Assembly: GCA_011192125.1 (NCBI GenBank)
Contig: DUEL01000033.1
Coordinates: forward strand, 1-33,991
Source: Thermoflexia bacterium
GTDB taxonomy: Bacteria > Chloroflexota > Anaerolineae > B4-G1 > DUEL01
DNA length: 33,991 nucleotides
Direction of reading: 5' to 3'
The stretch's first letter is position 1; the number at the start of each line of letters is the position of its first letter. The notes below the pieces were generated by a model that saw nothing but the letters and a program-made list of their open reading frames with translations, had not been told where the DNA came from and made no database searches. This document shows positions 10,029 to 20,908 of this stretch, in pieces. The translations under genes were made by a program, and so were the position numbers.

Positions 10029-10784
10029 ATGAAACGGGACGATCTGGTTGTCTACCTCAACGACTATCTTCGCGTGGCTGAGATCGAGGACACCGCTCAG
10101 AACGGCCTCCAGGTGGAGGGACCGGAGGAGGTCACCAAGGTCGCCTTCGCTGTGGATGCCTGCCTCGTCGCCTTTGAACAGGCTGTGGAGGCCGGGGCGC
10201 AACTCCTTGTTGTGCACCACGGGCTGTTCTGGGACAAGCCCTACCGGCTGGTCGGTCCGTTCTACCGACGGGTCCGCACGCTCATCGAGGGAGGGTGTGG
10301 TCTCTATGCCGTCCACCTTCCGCTGGACGCCCACCCTGAGGTGGGCAACAACGCCGAACTGGCCCGTCTCCTGGGGCTGAAGGAGGCCCGGCCCTTCGGG
10401 AAGTACCACGGGGTAGAGATCGGCATCGCGGGGGTTCTAGAGCCCCCGTTGGAGATCCCCGCCCTGATCGGGCGGCTGATCCAGGCGTTGAACCGTCCGC
10501 CGGTCCGTGTGCTGGCTCACGGCCCGGCGAAAGCCCATCGGGTCGGCTGCATCTCCGGTTTCGCCGTGTCGATGATCGAGCAGGTGGAGGAGGCGGGGTT
10601 GGACACGTTCATCACCGGAGAGACCAGCCACGCCTACTTCCATCAGGCGGTTGAGCGGGGGCTGAACGTCCTCTTCGCCGGCCACTACGCCACGGAGACG
10701 TTGGGGGTAAAGGCGCTGGCCCGCCATTTAGAGGAACGGTTTGGCCTGGAGACGGTCTTCATCGACCTTCCGACGGGAATGTAG
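10029..10784 (+). CDS. Nif3-like dinuclear metal-centre protein
   Basis: A 251-residue member of the Nif3/YqfO (DUF34) family, toroidal hexamers with a two-metal site; related proteins are linked to GTP cyclohydrolase I-like activity, but no general function is settled. Metal-ligand motifs are visible: VVHHGLFW (about residues 62-69), HLPLDAHP (about 96-103) and a C-terminal GHYATE. The compact length indicates the form without the inserted CutA-like domain found in Bacillus YqfO. The start at ATG 10029 is chosen because AAGGAG lies seven bases upstream; the frame is open further upstream to 9936 but lacks a ribosome-binding site there and overlaps amrS. Confidence 0.88.
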   Translation: MKRDDLVVYLNDYLRVAEIEDTAQNGLQVEGPEEVTKVAFAVDACLVAFEQAVEAGAQLLVVHHGLFWDKPYRLVGPFYRRVRTLIEGGCGLYAVHLPLDAHPEVGNNAELARLLGLKEARPFGKYHGVEIGIAGVLEPPLEIPALIGRLIQALNRPPVRVLAHGPAKAHRVGCISGFAVSMIEQVEEAGLDTFITGETSHAYFHQAVERGLNVLFAGHYATETLGVKALARHLEERFGLETVFIDLPTGM

Positions 10785-10846
10785 CCGTTCCGTCCGGTGT
10801 GTCTGCCCGGAGGGCCGGATCCCCGGTCGCCTCCGTTGTCGAACTG

Positions 10847-10855
10847 TGTTATAAT
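10847..10855 (+). promoter_or_regulatory. Extended -10 promoter for the 10910 gene
   Basis: TGTTATAAT, a TGn-extended -10 with perfect TATAAT (10850-10855). No convincing -35 lies at the usual distance, as is common with extended -10 elements. It is about 55 nt upstream of the ATG at 10910. Confidence 0.55.
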
Positions 10856-10909
10856 CCCCCCGGGAAAGATCGCCTGAGGGTCTTTCTCTACCTGTCCGGA
10901 GGCAGAGCG

Positions 10910-11551
10910 ATGGCGCCGTTGTTCTACCCCTCTTTTCAGGCCCTGGATCTGGCCGATGTGATCTTCGAGGAACTGGCGAAGCGGGTGCCGGGCTACGTCG
11001 GTAGGTTGGGAGCGGCCTGGTACTGGCGGTTGCCGGGAGGCGTGTTGGTCACGTTCCACCTCGACTACACGGTCACCGAGGAGCGGTGGGACGTGATCCG
11101 CGCTCAGGCCTCGACCCCCCGCGTCGGCCTCTTCAGCACAGCTGATTTCCCCTTCGCTGCTTATGCCACCTCCCCTACCTCGCCTCCGTATATTCACGAC
11201 CTGCAGGGGCTGGCGGAGTGGGCCAATCGGCTTTACTTTCAGATGGGGTATCTGATCAACGAGGCTGCCCAGTGGCTTCAGATGCTTCAGGCCGCGGCGA
11301 TTGCCCCCCAGGTAAGTCAGCCTTCAGACTTCCCTATCCTCAGCGCCCTGGAGCGCGAGCTGGCCGAGTATGCGTTGGCCCGCCTGGATGGGCAGTTCAA
11401 TCTGACCGAGTTGTACAGGGCCTTCGGCGGCCGTATCTCCCGGCGTCGCCTGAGCCGCCTTGCTGCGGAGTGGGAGGCGATGGGGCTCCTCACGCCCCGT
11501 CCGAGGCGAGTGACCTACGCCCTGCGCGCTCTGCTGGAAGAAGAGGGGTGA
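10910..11551 (+). CDS. Unknown protein with C-terminal winged-helix-like region
   Basis: 213 residues, not recognised. The N-terminal two-thirds is a mixed, aromatic-rich region (GRLGAAWYWRLPGGVLVTFHLDY near residues 32-55) with no familiar motif and no signal peptide. The last 70 residues (about 143-213) read like a winged helix: helices LERELAEYALARL and NLTELYRAFGG, a basic recognition-like helix RISRRRLSRLAAEWEAMG, then LLTPRPRRVTYAL as a possible wing. A DNA-binding role is therefore possible but is inference. The ATG at 10910 has CCGGAGG about nine bases upstream and follows its own extended -10 promoter. The next gene, a PIG-L deacetylase, begins 19 bp after it, so they are likely co-transcribed. 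Confidence 0.7.
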   Translation: MAPLFYPSFQALDLADVIFEELAKRVPGYVGRLGAAWYWRLPGGVLVTFHLDYTVTEERWDVIRAQASTPRVGLFSTADFPFAAYATSPTSPPYIHDLQGLAEWANRLYFQMGYLINEAAQWLQMLQAAAIAPQVSQPSDFPILSALERELAEYALARLDGQFNLTELYRAFGGRISRRRLSRLAAEWEAMGLLTPRPRRVTYALRALLEEEG

Positions 11552-11570
11552 CGACGACAGGGTGGGGCGG

Positions 11571-12320
11571 ATGAGACCGAGGGCCTGCTGTGTCGTCGCC
11601 CATCCGGACGATGAGACGATTTTCGTGGGGGGGACCCTGGCGATGCTGGCCGATGAGGGGTTTGAGGTGCACATCGTCTCCGCCACCCGGGGGGAGGGGG
11701 GAGAGCGGGGAGATCCCCCACTCGTGACCCAGGAGGGGTTGGGGGCCTGGCGGGAGCGCGAACTGCGCTGCGCTGCCCACGCCTTGGGCGCCCACGGGGT
11801 CCACTTTCTGGGGTATGTGGATCCCCCGATCGGGGCGGACGGCCGGCTGTTCGCCTATACGGAGGACCTGACGGAACTCTCCCAACGGCTCGTCCGCCTG
11901 TTGACGGACCTGAATCCCATCCTCATCCTCACCCACGGCTCGGACGGGGAGTACGGGCATCCGGCCCACGTCGTGACCCACCGGGGGGTCCTTGCGGCCC
12001 ACGAGCGGATTCGACAGCGGGGTTTAAGGCCCCACCTCTATACCTTCAGCGCGGCCATCCCCGGCTGCTCCGATCCGGCCTTCAACGAGGCCGACCCCGC
12101 CGACGTGGTGGTGGACGTAACCCCTTGGATGCGGGCGAAGGCGGCGGCGGCGGAGTGCCATCGGACCCAGCACGCGCTCTTCTTCCGCTTCCACCCGGAC
12201 GCCAGCGACGTCCTGGACCTCCTGCGGACCCAGGAGAGTCTCCACCGGATGTATCCCCCCGATGGGCCGGATCTGCCGGTCCTCCTCCAACACCGCGCGA
12301 TCTGGTTTGAGTGTGGATGA
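11571..12320 (+). CDS. PIG-L/LmbE family zinc deacetylase
   Basis: 249 residues. The family signature AHPDDE is at residues 10-15, providing zinc ligands and the catalytic Asp, and a later GHPAHVVTH (about residue 130) supplies the further His ligand. Members remove N-acetyl groups from GlcNAc-type sugars, for example in bacillithiol or mycothiol synthesis, and in glycolipid or antibiotic pathways; the substrate here cannot be read from sequence. A GTG three codons upstream (11562) is an alternative start, but the ATG at 11571 is preferred as a standard codon just ahead of the conserved strand. No signal peptide, so it is cytoplasmic. It lies 19 bp after the unknown winged-helix-ended gene. 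Confidence 0.9.
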   Translation: MRPRACCVVAHPDDETIFVGGTLAMLADEGFEVHIVSATRGEGGERGDPPLVTQEGLGAWRERELRCAAHALGAHGVHFLGYVDPPIGADGRLFAYTEDLTELSQRLVRLLTDLNPILILTHGSDGEYGHPAHVVTHRGVLAAHERIRQRGLRPHLYTFSAAIPGCSDPAFNEADPADVVVDVTPWMRAKAAAAECHRTQHALFFRFHPDASDVLDLLRTQESLHRMYPPDGPDLPVLLQHRAIWFECG

Positions 12321-12346
12321 CGGATGAACCGTCGCCGGGCACAGGG

Positions 12347-12377
12347 GACGAACTCTGTGTGCTCTGTGACTCTGTGG
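12347..12377 (+). repeat. Dispersed cacagag-type repeat upstream of secA
   Basis: Reverse complement reads ccacagag-t-cacagag-c-acacagag-tt-cgtc, the same order of words as the copy at 237-264 before recA. The repeat ends directly at the extended -10 of secA (TGTGG shared), so its last bases form part of the promoter. Confidence 0.75.
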
Positions 12378-12383
12378 TATAAT
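12375..12383 (+). promoter_or_regulatory. secA promoter, extended -10
   Basis: TGGTATAAT with TATAAT at 12378-12383. The 12-mer TGTGGTATAATG (12373-12384) is identical to the one before gcvH. No good -35 is seen; that position falls in the repeat. Confidence 0.65.
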
Positions 12384-12415
12384 GGGAGAAATTTAGGAAT
12401 TGAGAGGACGAACGG

Positions 12416-16105
<3,690 letters not shown>

Positions 16106-16134
16106 CGGGCGCCGGTAGAAGGGGAGGATGGAAG

Positions 16135-16503
16135 ATGGACCAGGATTTGGTGGGGCGCCTAATGGCCGAGATGGATCCCGACTTGTTGGAATTCCTGCAG
16201 ACGAAGGTCAATTCCTTTCTAAAGTGGGACCTCATTCGATTCTTTTATGAAAATCCCCACACGACGGACACGGCGGAGAACATCGCGCGGTATGCGGGGC
16301 GGAACCCGGAGACGACGCGGGCCGAACTGGAGGAACTGGCCGCAGCCGGTGTGCTGGTCGAGAGTCGGCTGGGGGAGATGACGGTCTATTCCCTCTCCAG
16401 CGATCCGGAGGTTCGGGATCTGGTCCGTCGTTTCGTCGAGGCCTCGGACGATCGCCAGTTCCGGGTCAAGGCGATCTACCACATCATCCGGGGGATGCGT
16501 TGA
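16135..16503 (+). CDS. Small winged-helix regulator-like protein
   Basis: 122 residues. Residues about 22-90 (SFLKWDLIRFFYENPHTT, then ENIARYAGRNPETTRAELEELAAAGVLVES and MTVYSLS) form a winged helix-turn-helix of the ArsR/archaeal type: a first helix, a turn with an Ala-rich recognition segment, then a two-strand wing. No metal-binding cysteines are present. The ATG at 16135 is chosen for its GGGGAGG eight bases upstream; the frame extends to 16102 without a ribosome-binding site. It starts 29 bp after secA and is followed by the KaiC-like ATPase gene after 40 bp. It could be the transcriptional output or an adaptor for that ATPase, by inference from context. Confidence 0.75.
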   Translation: MDQDLVGRLMAEMDPDLLEFLQTKVNSFLKWDLIRFFYENPHTTDTAENIARYAGRNPETTRAELEELAAAGVLVESRLGEMTVYSLSSDPEVRDLVRRFVEASDDRQFRVKAIYHIIRGMR

Positions 16504-16543
16504 GGGGCGGTGTAGGGGGCCACTGCGTCGAAAGGAGGTAGCG

Positions 16544-17305
16544 ATGGAGCGGGTGAAAACGGGGATTGCCGGCCTGGATCAGATGTTACACGGCGGTCTC
16601 CTCCCGGAGACGGCTACGCTGGTCGAAGGGGCTCCAGGCACCGGCAAGACCACGCTGGGGATGCAATTCATTTACAACGGGATCGTGCGATGGGATGAGC
16701 CGGGGATTATCCTCACGTTCGAGCAGTTCCCGAGTCAGTACTATCGGGATGCCGCTTCCTTCGGATGGGACTTTCGACGGCTGGAGGAGGAGGGGAAACT
16801 GCGGATCATTATGACCAGCCCGGAGGTCTCGCGCCTGGACCTGGAGCAGGTCGGTGGGCAGATCGAGCGGTGGGCGCGGGAGATGGGGGCCAAGCGGATC
16901 CTGGTCGATAGCCTCTCCCATTTTGAGCGGTTGAGCGAGGACCCCGTTGAACTGCGCCAGATGGTCTATGGCTTCATCAACGGACTGAAACGGGAAGGGC
17001 TGACAGCCGTCCTGACCCGCGAAAGCCCGGCACTGCTGGGGGAGGCCGAGTCTTACGACGAGGGATTGGCCTTCTTGGTCGATACGTACATTCTTCTGCG
17101 GTATGTTGAGATGGATAGCGCGATCCACAAGGCGCTGCTGGTTCTGAAGATGCGGGGCAGCGATCACGATAAGGACATCCGCCAGTTCACCATCACCGAT
17201 CACGGGATCGTGGTCCAATCCCGCTTTGAGGGCCGCGAGGGCATTATGAGCGGCAGCCCTCGGCGTATGGCGGCTTCCTTTGTCGAGGCGTTCATCCGGC
17301 GGTGA
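16544..17305 (+). CDS. Single-domain KaiC/RadA-superfamily ATPase
   Basis: 253 residues, one KaiC domain (Pfam KaiC/ATPase family). Walker A GAPGTGKTT at 29-37, hydrophobic Walker B strand ILVDS at 119-123, and the KaiC C-terminal signature LKMRGSDHDKDIRQFTITDHGIVV near 205-230. It lacks the second domain and the phosphorylation-site loop of cyanobacterial KaiC, so a clock function is not implied. At the position of the KaiC catalytic Glu pair it has E60-Q61 (LTFEQFP), not EE. Single-domain KaiC-like proteins are abundant in archaea, where a signal-transduction role has been proposed. The ATG follows a strong AAAGGAGG. It sits in a cassette with a winged helix before and two small membrane proteins after. 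Confidence 0.92.
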   Translation: MERVKTGIAGLDQMLHGGLLPETATLVEGAPGTGKTTLGMQFIYNGIVRWDEPGIILTFEQFPSQYYRDAASFGWDFRRLEEEGKLRIIMTSPEVSRLDLEQVGGQIERWAREMGAKRILVDSLSHFERLSEDPVELRQMVYGFINGLKREGLTAVLTRESPALLGEAESYDEGLAFLVDTYILLRYVEMDSAIHKALLVLKMRGSDHDKDIRQFTITDHGIVVQSRFEGREGIMSGSPRRMAASFVEAFIRR

Positions 17306-17315
17306 GGAGGAGGGG

Positions 17316-17606
17316 ATGAAAACGGTTGCGTTCGTACTGGATGTGGTCTCCTGGTTGGGGGTAACCCTGCTGGTCTTCTTTCTGTGGCGGATCGCGCGGT
17401 TCTACGAGCGGTCCTCCCGCGAAACGGCCTATTCGTGGCTTTTCCTGCCGCCGATGTTTCTCCTCCCGGCAGGAGCTGCGTTCTACTGGGTTGAGGATCC
17501 CACCTTTATCCAAAGCCTGTGGGGTGATCTGCTCCTGTTTGCAGGTGGAGGGCTCCTGCTTTTTGCATCGATCCTTCTCCACCAGGTGATGATGGGAGAG
17601 CGATGA
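17316..17606 (+). CDS. Small membrane protein A of the KaiC cassette
   Basis: 96 residues with three hydrophobic segments (about 4-27, 41-62 and 68-90). I recognise no family. Between the first and second segment is a short charged loop RIARFYERSSRET. The ATG at 17316 follows GAGGAGGAGGGG, a strong ribosome-binding site, only 10 bp after the ATPase stop. Its stop overlaps the next start by 4 bp (ATGA), so proteins A and B are translationally coupled and probably form a complex. A membrane anchor or sensor for the ATPase is a reasonable inference, nothing more. Confidence 0.72.
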   Translation: MKTVAFVLDVVSWLGVTLLVFFLWRIARFYERSSRETAYSWLFLPPMFLLPAGAAFYWVEDPTFIQSLWGDLLLFAGGGLLLFASILLHQVMMGER

Positions 17607-17941
17607 AGGAGATTTTGACCACGCCGTGGGGACCGATTGGGTTGGTCGGGCTGATCTACGCGACCTTCCTTTACATGAACCTCAGCCGGCGGTTGGGCGC
17701 GGTGACGAAGATGCCTCCCTACTACCGAGGGTTCTTCCTCTCCACAGTGTTTCTGGGGGTGGCGTTGGTGGCTCACGTCGAACGAAAGACGGCCTATCTC
17801 TCGGCCGCTCCCGAAACCGCTTTTCTTCTCTCCCCGCTGTTCGGGCTGGTCTTCTACCATATCCCGCTTTTCCTGGGCGTCGTGGTCGACCTGATCATCG
17901 TCTGGAAATACTGGTCTTGGTTGCTGAAAGAAGGGCTGTAG
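17603..17941 (+). CDS. Small membrane protein B of the KaiC cassette
   Basis: 112 residues with three hydrophobic stretches (about 9-26, 44-60 and 76-103) and no recognised domain. Charged residues are few: a basic NLSRRLGAVTK loop and HVERKT between the segments. It overlaps protein A by 4 bp and ends 32 bp before the adenosine deaminase start. Same size class and predicted topology as protein A, but no obvious sequence identity between them. The role is unknown; co-occurrence with the winged helix and ATPase suggests a shared membrane-linked function. Confidence 0.7.
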   Translation: MKEILTTPWGPIGLVGLIYATFLYMNLSRRLGAVTKMPPYYRGFFLSTVFLGVALVAHVERKTAYLSAAPETAFLLSPLFGLVFYHIPLFLGVVVDLIIVWKYWSWLLKEGL

Positions 17942-17973
17942 GAAGAGGCCGACGTCGTCGGAGGGGTGCTGAG

Positions 17974-19041
17974 ATGGATGTGCTCGGGAGGGTGGCCGCT
18001 GCGGAAGGGCGGCGTGCGTTGCGGGATCTGTTGCAGCGGTTGCCCAAAGTGGATCTCCACCGCCACCTGGAGGGGTCGTTGCGACTGCAGACTCTGGTGG
18101 AGATCGCCAAGGAGCACGGGATCGACCTGCCAGCCCGAAGTAGCGAGGAACTGCGCCCCTACGTCCAGTTTAGCGGGGAGGAGCCGGACTTTCACCGTTT
18201 TCTGGCCAAGTTCCGATTGCTGCGGGAGTTCTACCGAAGCAAGGAGGCGGTGGAACGGATCGCCTACGAAGCGGTGGCCGATGCTGCGGCAGACAACGTC
18301 CGCTATCTGGAACTGCGCTTCAATCCGGTGGCCCTGGCGCGGAACCAGGGGTTCTCGTTGATCGACGTGACGGAGTGGGTGACGGAGGCGGTCGCCCGGG
18401 CGCAGAGGGACTACGACATCTGGGTTCGGTTGATCCTCCAGGTCAATCGGGACGAGGATTTCCGCACGGCGGAGGAGATCATAGAGGTAGGGCTGGCGTT
18501 CCGGGATCGAGGGGTGGTCGGTGTGGACCTGGCCGGGGACGAGGTGAACTACCCGGCGCGGAACCTCGCCCCTCTCTACCGACGGGCCCGAGCGGAGGGG
18601 CTGGGGGTTACGATCCACGCCGGAGAGGCGGGGCCCCCGAGGAACATCCGGGACGCCGTCCGCGATTTCCACGCGATGCGGATCGGCCACGGCATCCGGG
18701 TGGTGGAAGATTCCAGCGTCGTGCGGCTCGTGCGGGAGAGCGGGGTGACGCTGGAGGTTTGCCCCACCAGCAATCTCCAGACCGGCGTGGTGCGCTCGTT
18801 GTCCCAGCATCCGTTGTTCGACCTGTTGGCGCTGGGTATCCGGGTGACCATCAACACGGACGACCCCAGTGTCTCCGATACCACCCTCACCGACGAGTAT
18901 ATGGTTTCGGTGCGGGTGATGGGGCTGGGGCTGGTTCAGATCCGGCAGGCGATTCACTGCGCCATCGAGGCGGCGTTCCTTCCCGACGACGAAAAGGCGC
19001 GGCTCCGGGAGCGGTTCCGCGAGTGGGACAGGATAGGATGA
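17974..19041 (+). CDS. add: Adenosine deaminase
   Basis: 355 residues, metal-dependent deamination of adenosine to inosine in purine salvage. All core motifs are present: HxH zinc ligands H29 and H31 (DLHRHLEGSL), the third ligand and catalytic Glu in H215-A-G-E218, the RIGHGIRV block, and the D296-D297 pair in NTDDPSV. Start ATG 17974 is chosen by conservation of the N-terminus and a GGAGGGG a few bases upstream; the reading frame is open further into the preceding gene but is a shadow there. A substrate other than adenosine (for example aminodeoxyfutalosine or adenine) cannot be excluded from motifs alone. It follows the KaiC cassette on the same strand. Confidence 0.92.
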   Translation: MDVLGRVAAAEGRRALRDLLQRLPKVDLHRHLEGSLRLQTLVEIAKEHGIDLPARSSEELRPYVQFSGEEPDFHRFLAKFRLLREFYRSKEAVERIAYEAVADAAADNVRYLELRFNPVALARNQGFSLIDVTEWVTEAVARAQRDYDIWVRLILQVNRDEDFRTAEEIIEVGLAFRDRGVVGVDLAGDEVNYPARNLAPLYRRARAEGLGVTIHAGEAGPPRNIRDAVRDFHAMRIGHGIRVVEDSSVVRLVRESGVTLEVCPTSNLQTGVVRSLSQHPLFDLLALGIRVTINTDDPSVSDTTLTDEYMVSVRVMGLGLVQIRQAIHCAIEAAFLPDDEKARLRERFREWDRIG

Positions 19042-19118
19042 GAGAGATTGGTGAGCAGCGGGAAGTGTACCGACGTGCCTTGAAGAGAGCACTTGAGCGA
19101 CTGGTCATTCACCTATAA
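19038..19118 (+). CDS. 26-codon ORF, possible remnant of a nucleotidyltransferase start
   Basis: The ATG overlaps the add stop (ATGA). The translation MREIGEQREVYRRALKRALE is a single basic-acidic helix and resembles the leading helix of minimal nucleotidyltransferase antitoxins (MNT family), but the frame ends after 26 codons and no catalytic GSxxRG segment follows before argS. It may be a decayed gene end, a coupling peptide, or chance. Confidence 0.3.
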   Translation: MREIGEQREVYRRALKRALERLVIHL

Positions 19119-19141
19119 CCTGGCAGTCTGGAGGTATGTCT

Positions 19142-20836
19142 GTGGCTACAACGTTGCGCACTCGGATCGCCGACTGGATACGAGAGGGTCTTATCGCCGC
19201 CCAGGAGGCGGGCGACCTGCCCGCTTTTGAGGTTCCTCCCGTGGTGGTGGAGCGGGGCCGCCGGGAGGAGCACGGAGATTACGCCTCTTCTGTCTGCCTG
19301 AAACTGGCGCGAGAGGCGCGGATGAACCCGCTGGAGATCGCCCGCCGCGTCGTGGCCCGTCTGCCGGAGGCGGATTTCGTCGGTCGGGTCGAACCGGTCA
19401 AGCCGGGGTACATCAACGTCTGGCTGGATGCAGGGTGGCTCGCTGCCCAGGTCGAATCGATCCTGGAGGCCGGCGAGTCCTTCGGTGCGCTGGACCTCGG
19501 CCGCGGTCGGCGGGTCCAGGTGGAGTTCGTCAGCGCCAACCCCACGGGTCCCCTCACCGTCGGCTCCGCCCGCAACGCCGTCCTGGGGGACGCGCTGGCC
19601 TCGGTGCTGGCGGCGGCCGGCTACGAGGTGGAGCGAGAGTACTACGTCAACGACGCCGGATCCCAGGTACGCAAGTTCGGCGAGAGCGTCTTCGCCCGGT
19701 ACGCGGAGGCGTTGGGCGAGTCGGCCCCCTTCCCGGAAGACGGCTATCTGGGTCAGTATGTGACCGATCTGGGGCGGCAACTGGCGGAGGAGGCGGGTCG
19801 GCGCTACCTGGAGATGGAGTACAAAGAGGCGGTCCGCGCCGTCGCGCGGTGGGCGGTGGACCGGGTGCTGGAGTGGATCCGCAAGGACCTGGCCGATCTG
19901 GGGGTCCATTTCGACACCTGGCGGCACGAGCGTTCCTTCTACGAGGAGGGGCTGTTCGACCGGGTGTTGGGGATGCTGCGGGAGCGGGGGTACATCGTGG
20001 AGTACGACGACGCCGTCTGGTTCCGCCATCCCGATCTGGAGAAGGACGCGGTGCTGATCCGTTCCCCCAAGGTCATCCCGGAGCCCTCCGAGCGGCCCAC
20101 GTACCTGGCCTCGGACGTGGCCTATCTGTGGGATAAACTGGTGGAGCGGGGGTTCGACCGGGCCATCTATATCTGGGGGGCCGACCACCACGGGGACGTC
20201 CCCCGCGTGAGGGCGGCGGCGAAGGCGTTGGGGCTCGACCCCGACAGGTTGGTCTTCATCCTCTATCAGTTGGTCACCCTCTGGCGTGGCGGGGAAGAGG
20301 TGCGGATGTCCAAGCGCACCGGCGAGTTCGTCACCCTGCGCGACCTCCTGGACGAGGTCGGCCCGGATCCGATCCGGTTTATGCTCCTCTCCCGCACCGC
20401 CGACGCGCCGGTGGATTTCGACCTCGACCTGGCGGTGGAGCAGTCGGAGCGGAACCCGGTCTATTACGTCCAGTACGCCCACGCCCGGATCGCCAGCATC
20501 CTCCGCCACGCCCAGGAGCGGGGATGGTCGCTGGACGGGCCGGCTGACCTTTCGCTGTTGCACCATCCCAGCGAGATGGCCCTCATCCGCAAGATGCTGG
20601 AGTTGCCGGAGGTCATCGAACAGGGCGCGCGGAAACTGACCCCCCACTTTCTGCCCTTCTACGCCCAGGAGTTGGCAGCGACCTTCCACGCCTTCTACCG
20701 GGACTGTCGGGTGGTCTCCTCCGACCCCGCCGATGCCGACCTGACCCGCGCCCGTCTGCGGCTGGTGCAGGCGGCCAAGTCGGTCCTCGCCCGCGTGCTG
20801 CACCTGATGGGGATGAGCGCGCCGGAGCGGATGTAA
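19142..20836 (+). CDS. argS: Arginyl-tRNA synthetase
   Basis: Charges tRNA-Arg; class I synthetase. The N-terminal add-1 domain, the catalytic core with SANPTGPLTVGSARNAVLGD (about residues 134-153), EREYYVNDAGSQVRKFG, DHHGDVPRVRAAAKALG, the KMSK-type loop RMSKRTGEFVTL, and the C-terminal DALR anticodon-binding domain ending in LHLMGMSAPERM are all clear. The HIGH-type motif reads T-V-G-S, with both histidines replaced. Start: GGAGG at 19130-19134 is only one base from the ATG at 19136 but seven bases from the GTG at 19142, so the GTG is preferred (564 residues); the ATG would add two residues. The gene follows add and the 26-codon ORF closely. Confidence 0.94.
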   Translation: MATTLRTRIADWIREGLIAAQEAGDLPAFEVPPVVVERGRREEHGDYASSVCLKLAREARMNPLEIARRVVARLPEADFVGRVEPVKPGYINVWLDAGWLAAQVESILEAGESFGALDLGRGRRVQVEFVSANPTGPLTVGSARNAVLGDALASVLAAAGYEVEREYYVNDAGSQVRKFGESVFARYAEALGESAPFPEDGYLGQYVTDLGRQLAEEAGRRYLEMEYKEAVRAVARWAVDRVLEWIRKDLADLGVHFDTWRHERSFYEEGLFDRVLGMLRERGYIVEYDDAVWFRHPDLEKDAVLIRSPKVIPEPSERPTYLASDVAYLWDKLVERGFDRAIYIWGADHHGDVPRVRAAAKALGLDPDRLVFILYQLVTLWRGGEEVRMSKRTGEFVTLRDLLDEVGPDPIRFMLLSRTADAPVDFDLDLAVEQSERNPVYYVQYAHARIASILRHAQERGWSLDGPADLSLLHHPSEMALIRKMLELPEVIEQGARKLTPHFLPFYAQELAATFHAFYRDCRVVSSDPADADLTRARLRLVQAAKSVLARVLHLMGMSAPERM

Positions 20837-20893
20837 CAAGCAGTGAGTGCAACCCGCAACCGAAAACCCGCAGCCTGAAACCTCCAACCTTCC
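20837..20893. repeat. Intergenic near-tandem word repeat between argS and dcd
   Basis: A 57-bp gap made of variants of a 9-11-base word: gcaacccgcaacc, aaaacccgcagcc, tgaaacctcc, aacctt. It is the same style as the other intergenic word repeats of the window and resembles the right half of the element at 29282-29300 (aacctgtaacc). No promoter or terminator stands out. Confidence 0.55.
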
Positions 20894-20908
20894 ATCGAGG
20901 GAGAGCAT

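Noticed and set aside
10770..10800. Terminator after the Nif3-like gene
   Set aside because: A short bulged stem (gacgggaa/ttccgtc) is visible but is weak, overlaps the stop region and has no T-tract.
16544..17305. Circadian clock KaiC
   Set aside because: Single domain only, no second ATPase domain or phosphorylation-site loop, and no KaiA/KaiB genes nearby.
17974..19041. Adenosine deaminase considered as part of the KaiC cassette
   Set aside because: It is a common salvage enzyme with a separate 32-bp gap, no overlap and no known functional link; a separate role is more likely.
19042..19141. T-box leader or attenuator before argS
   Set aside because: The gap is short, with no T-box consensus or terminator hairpin.
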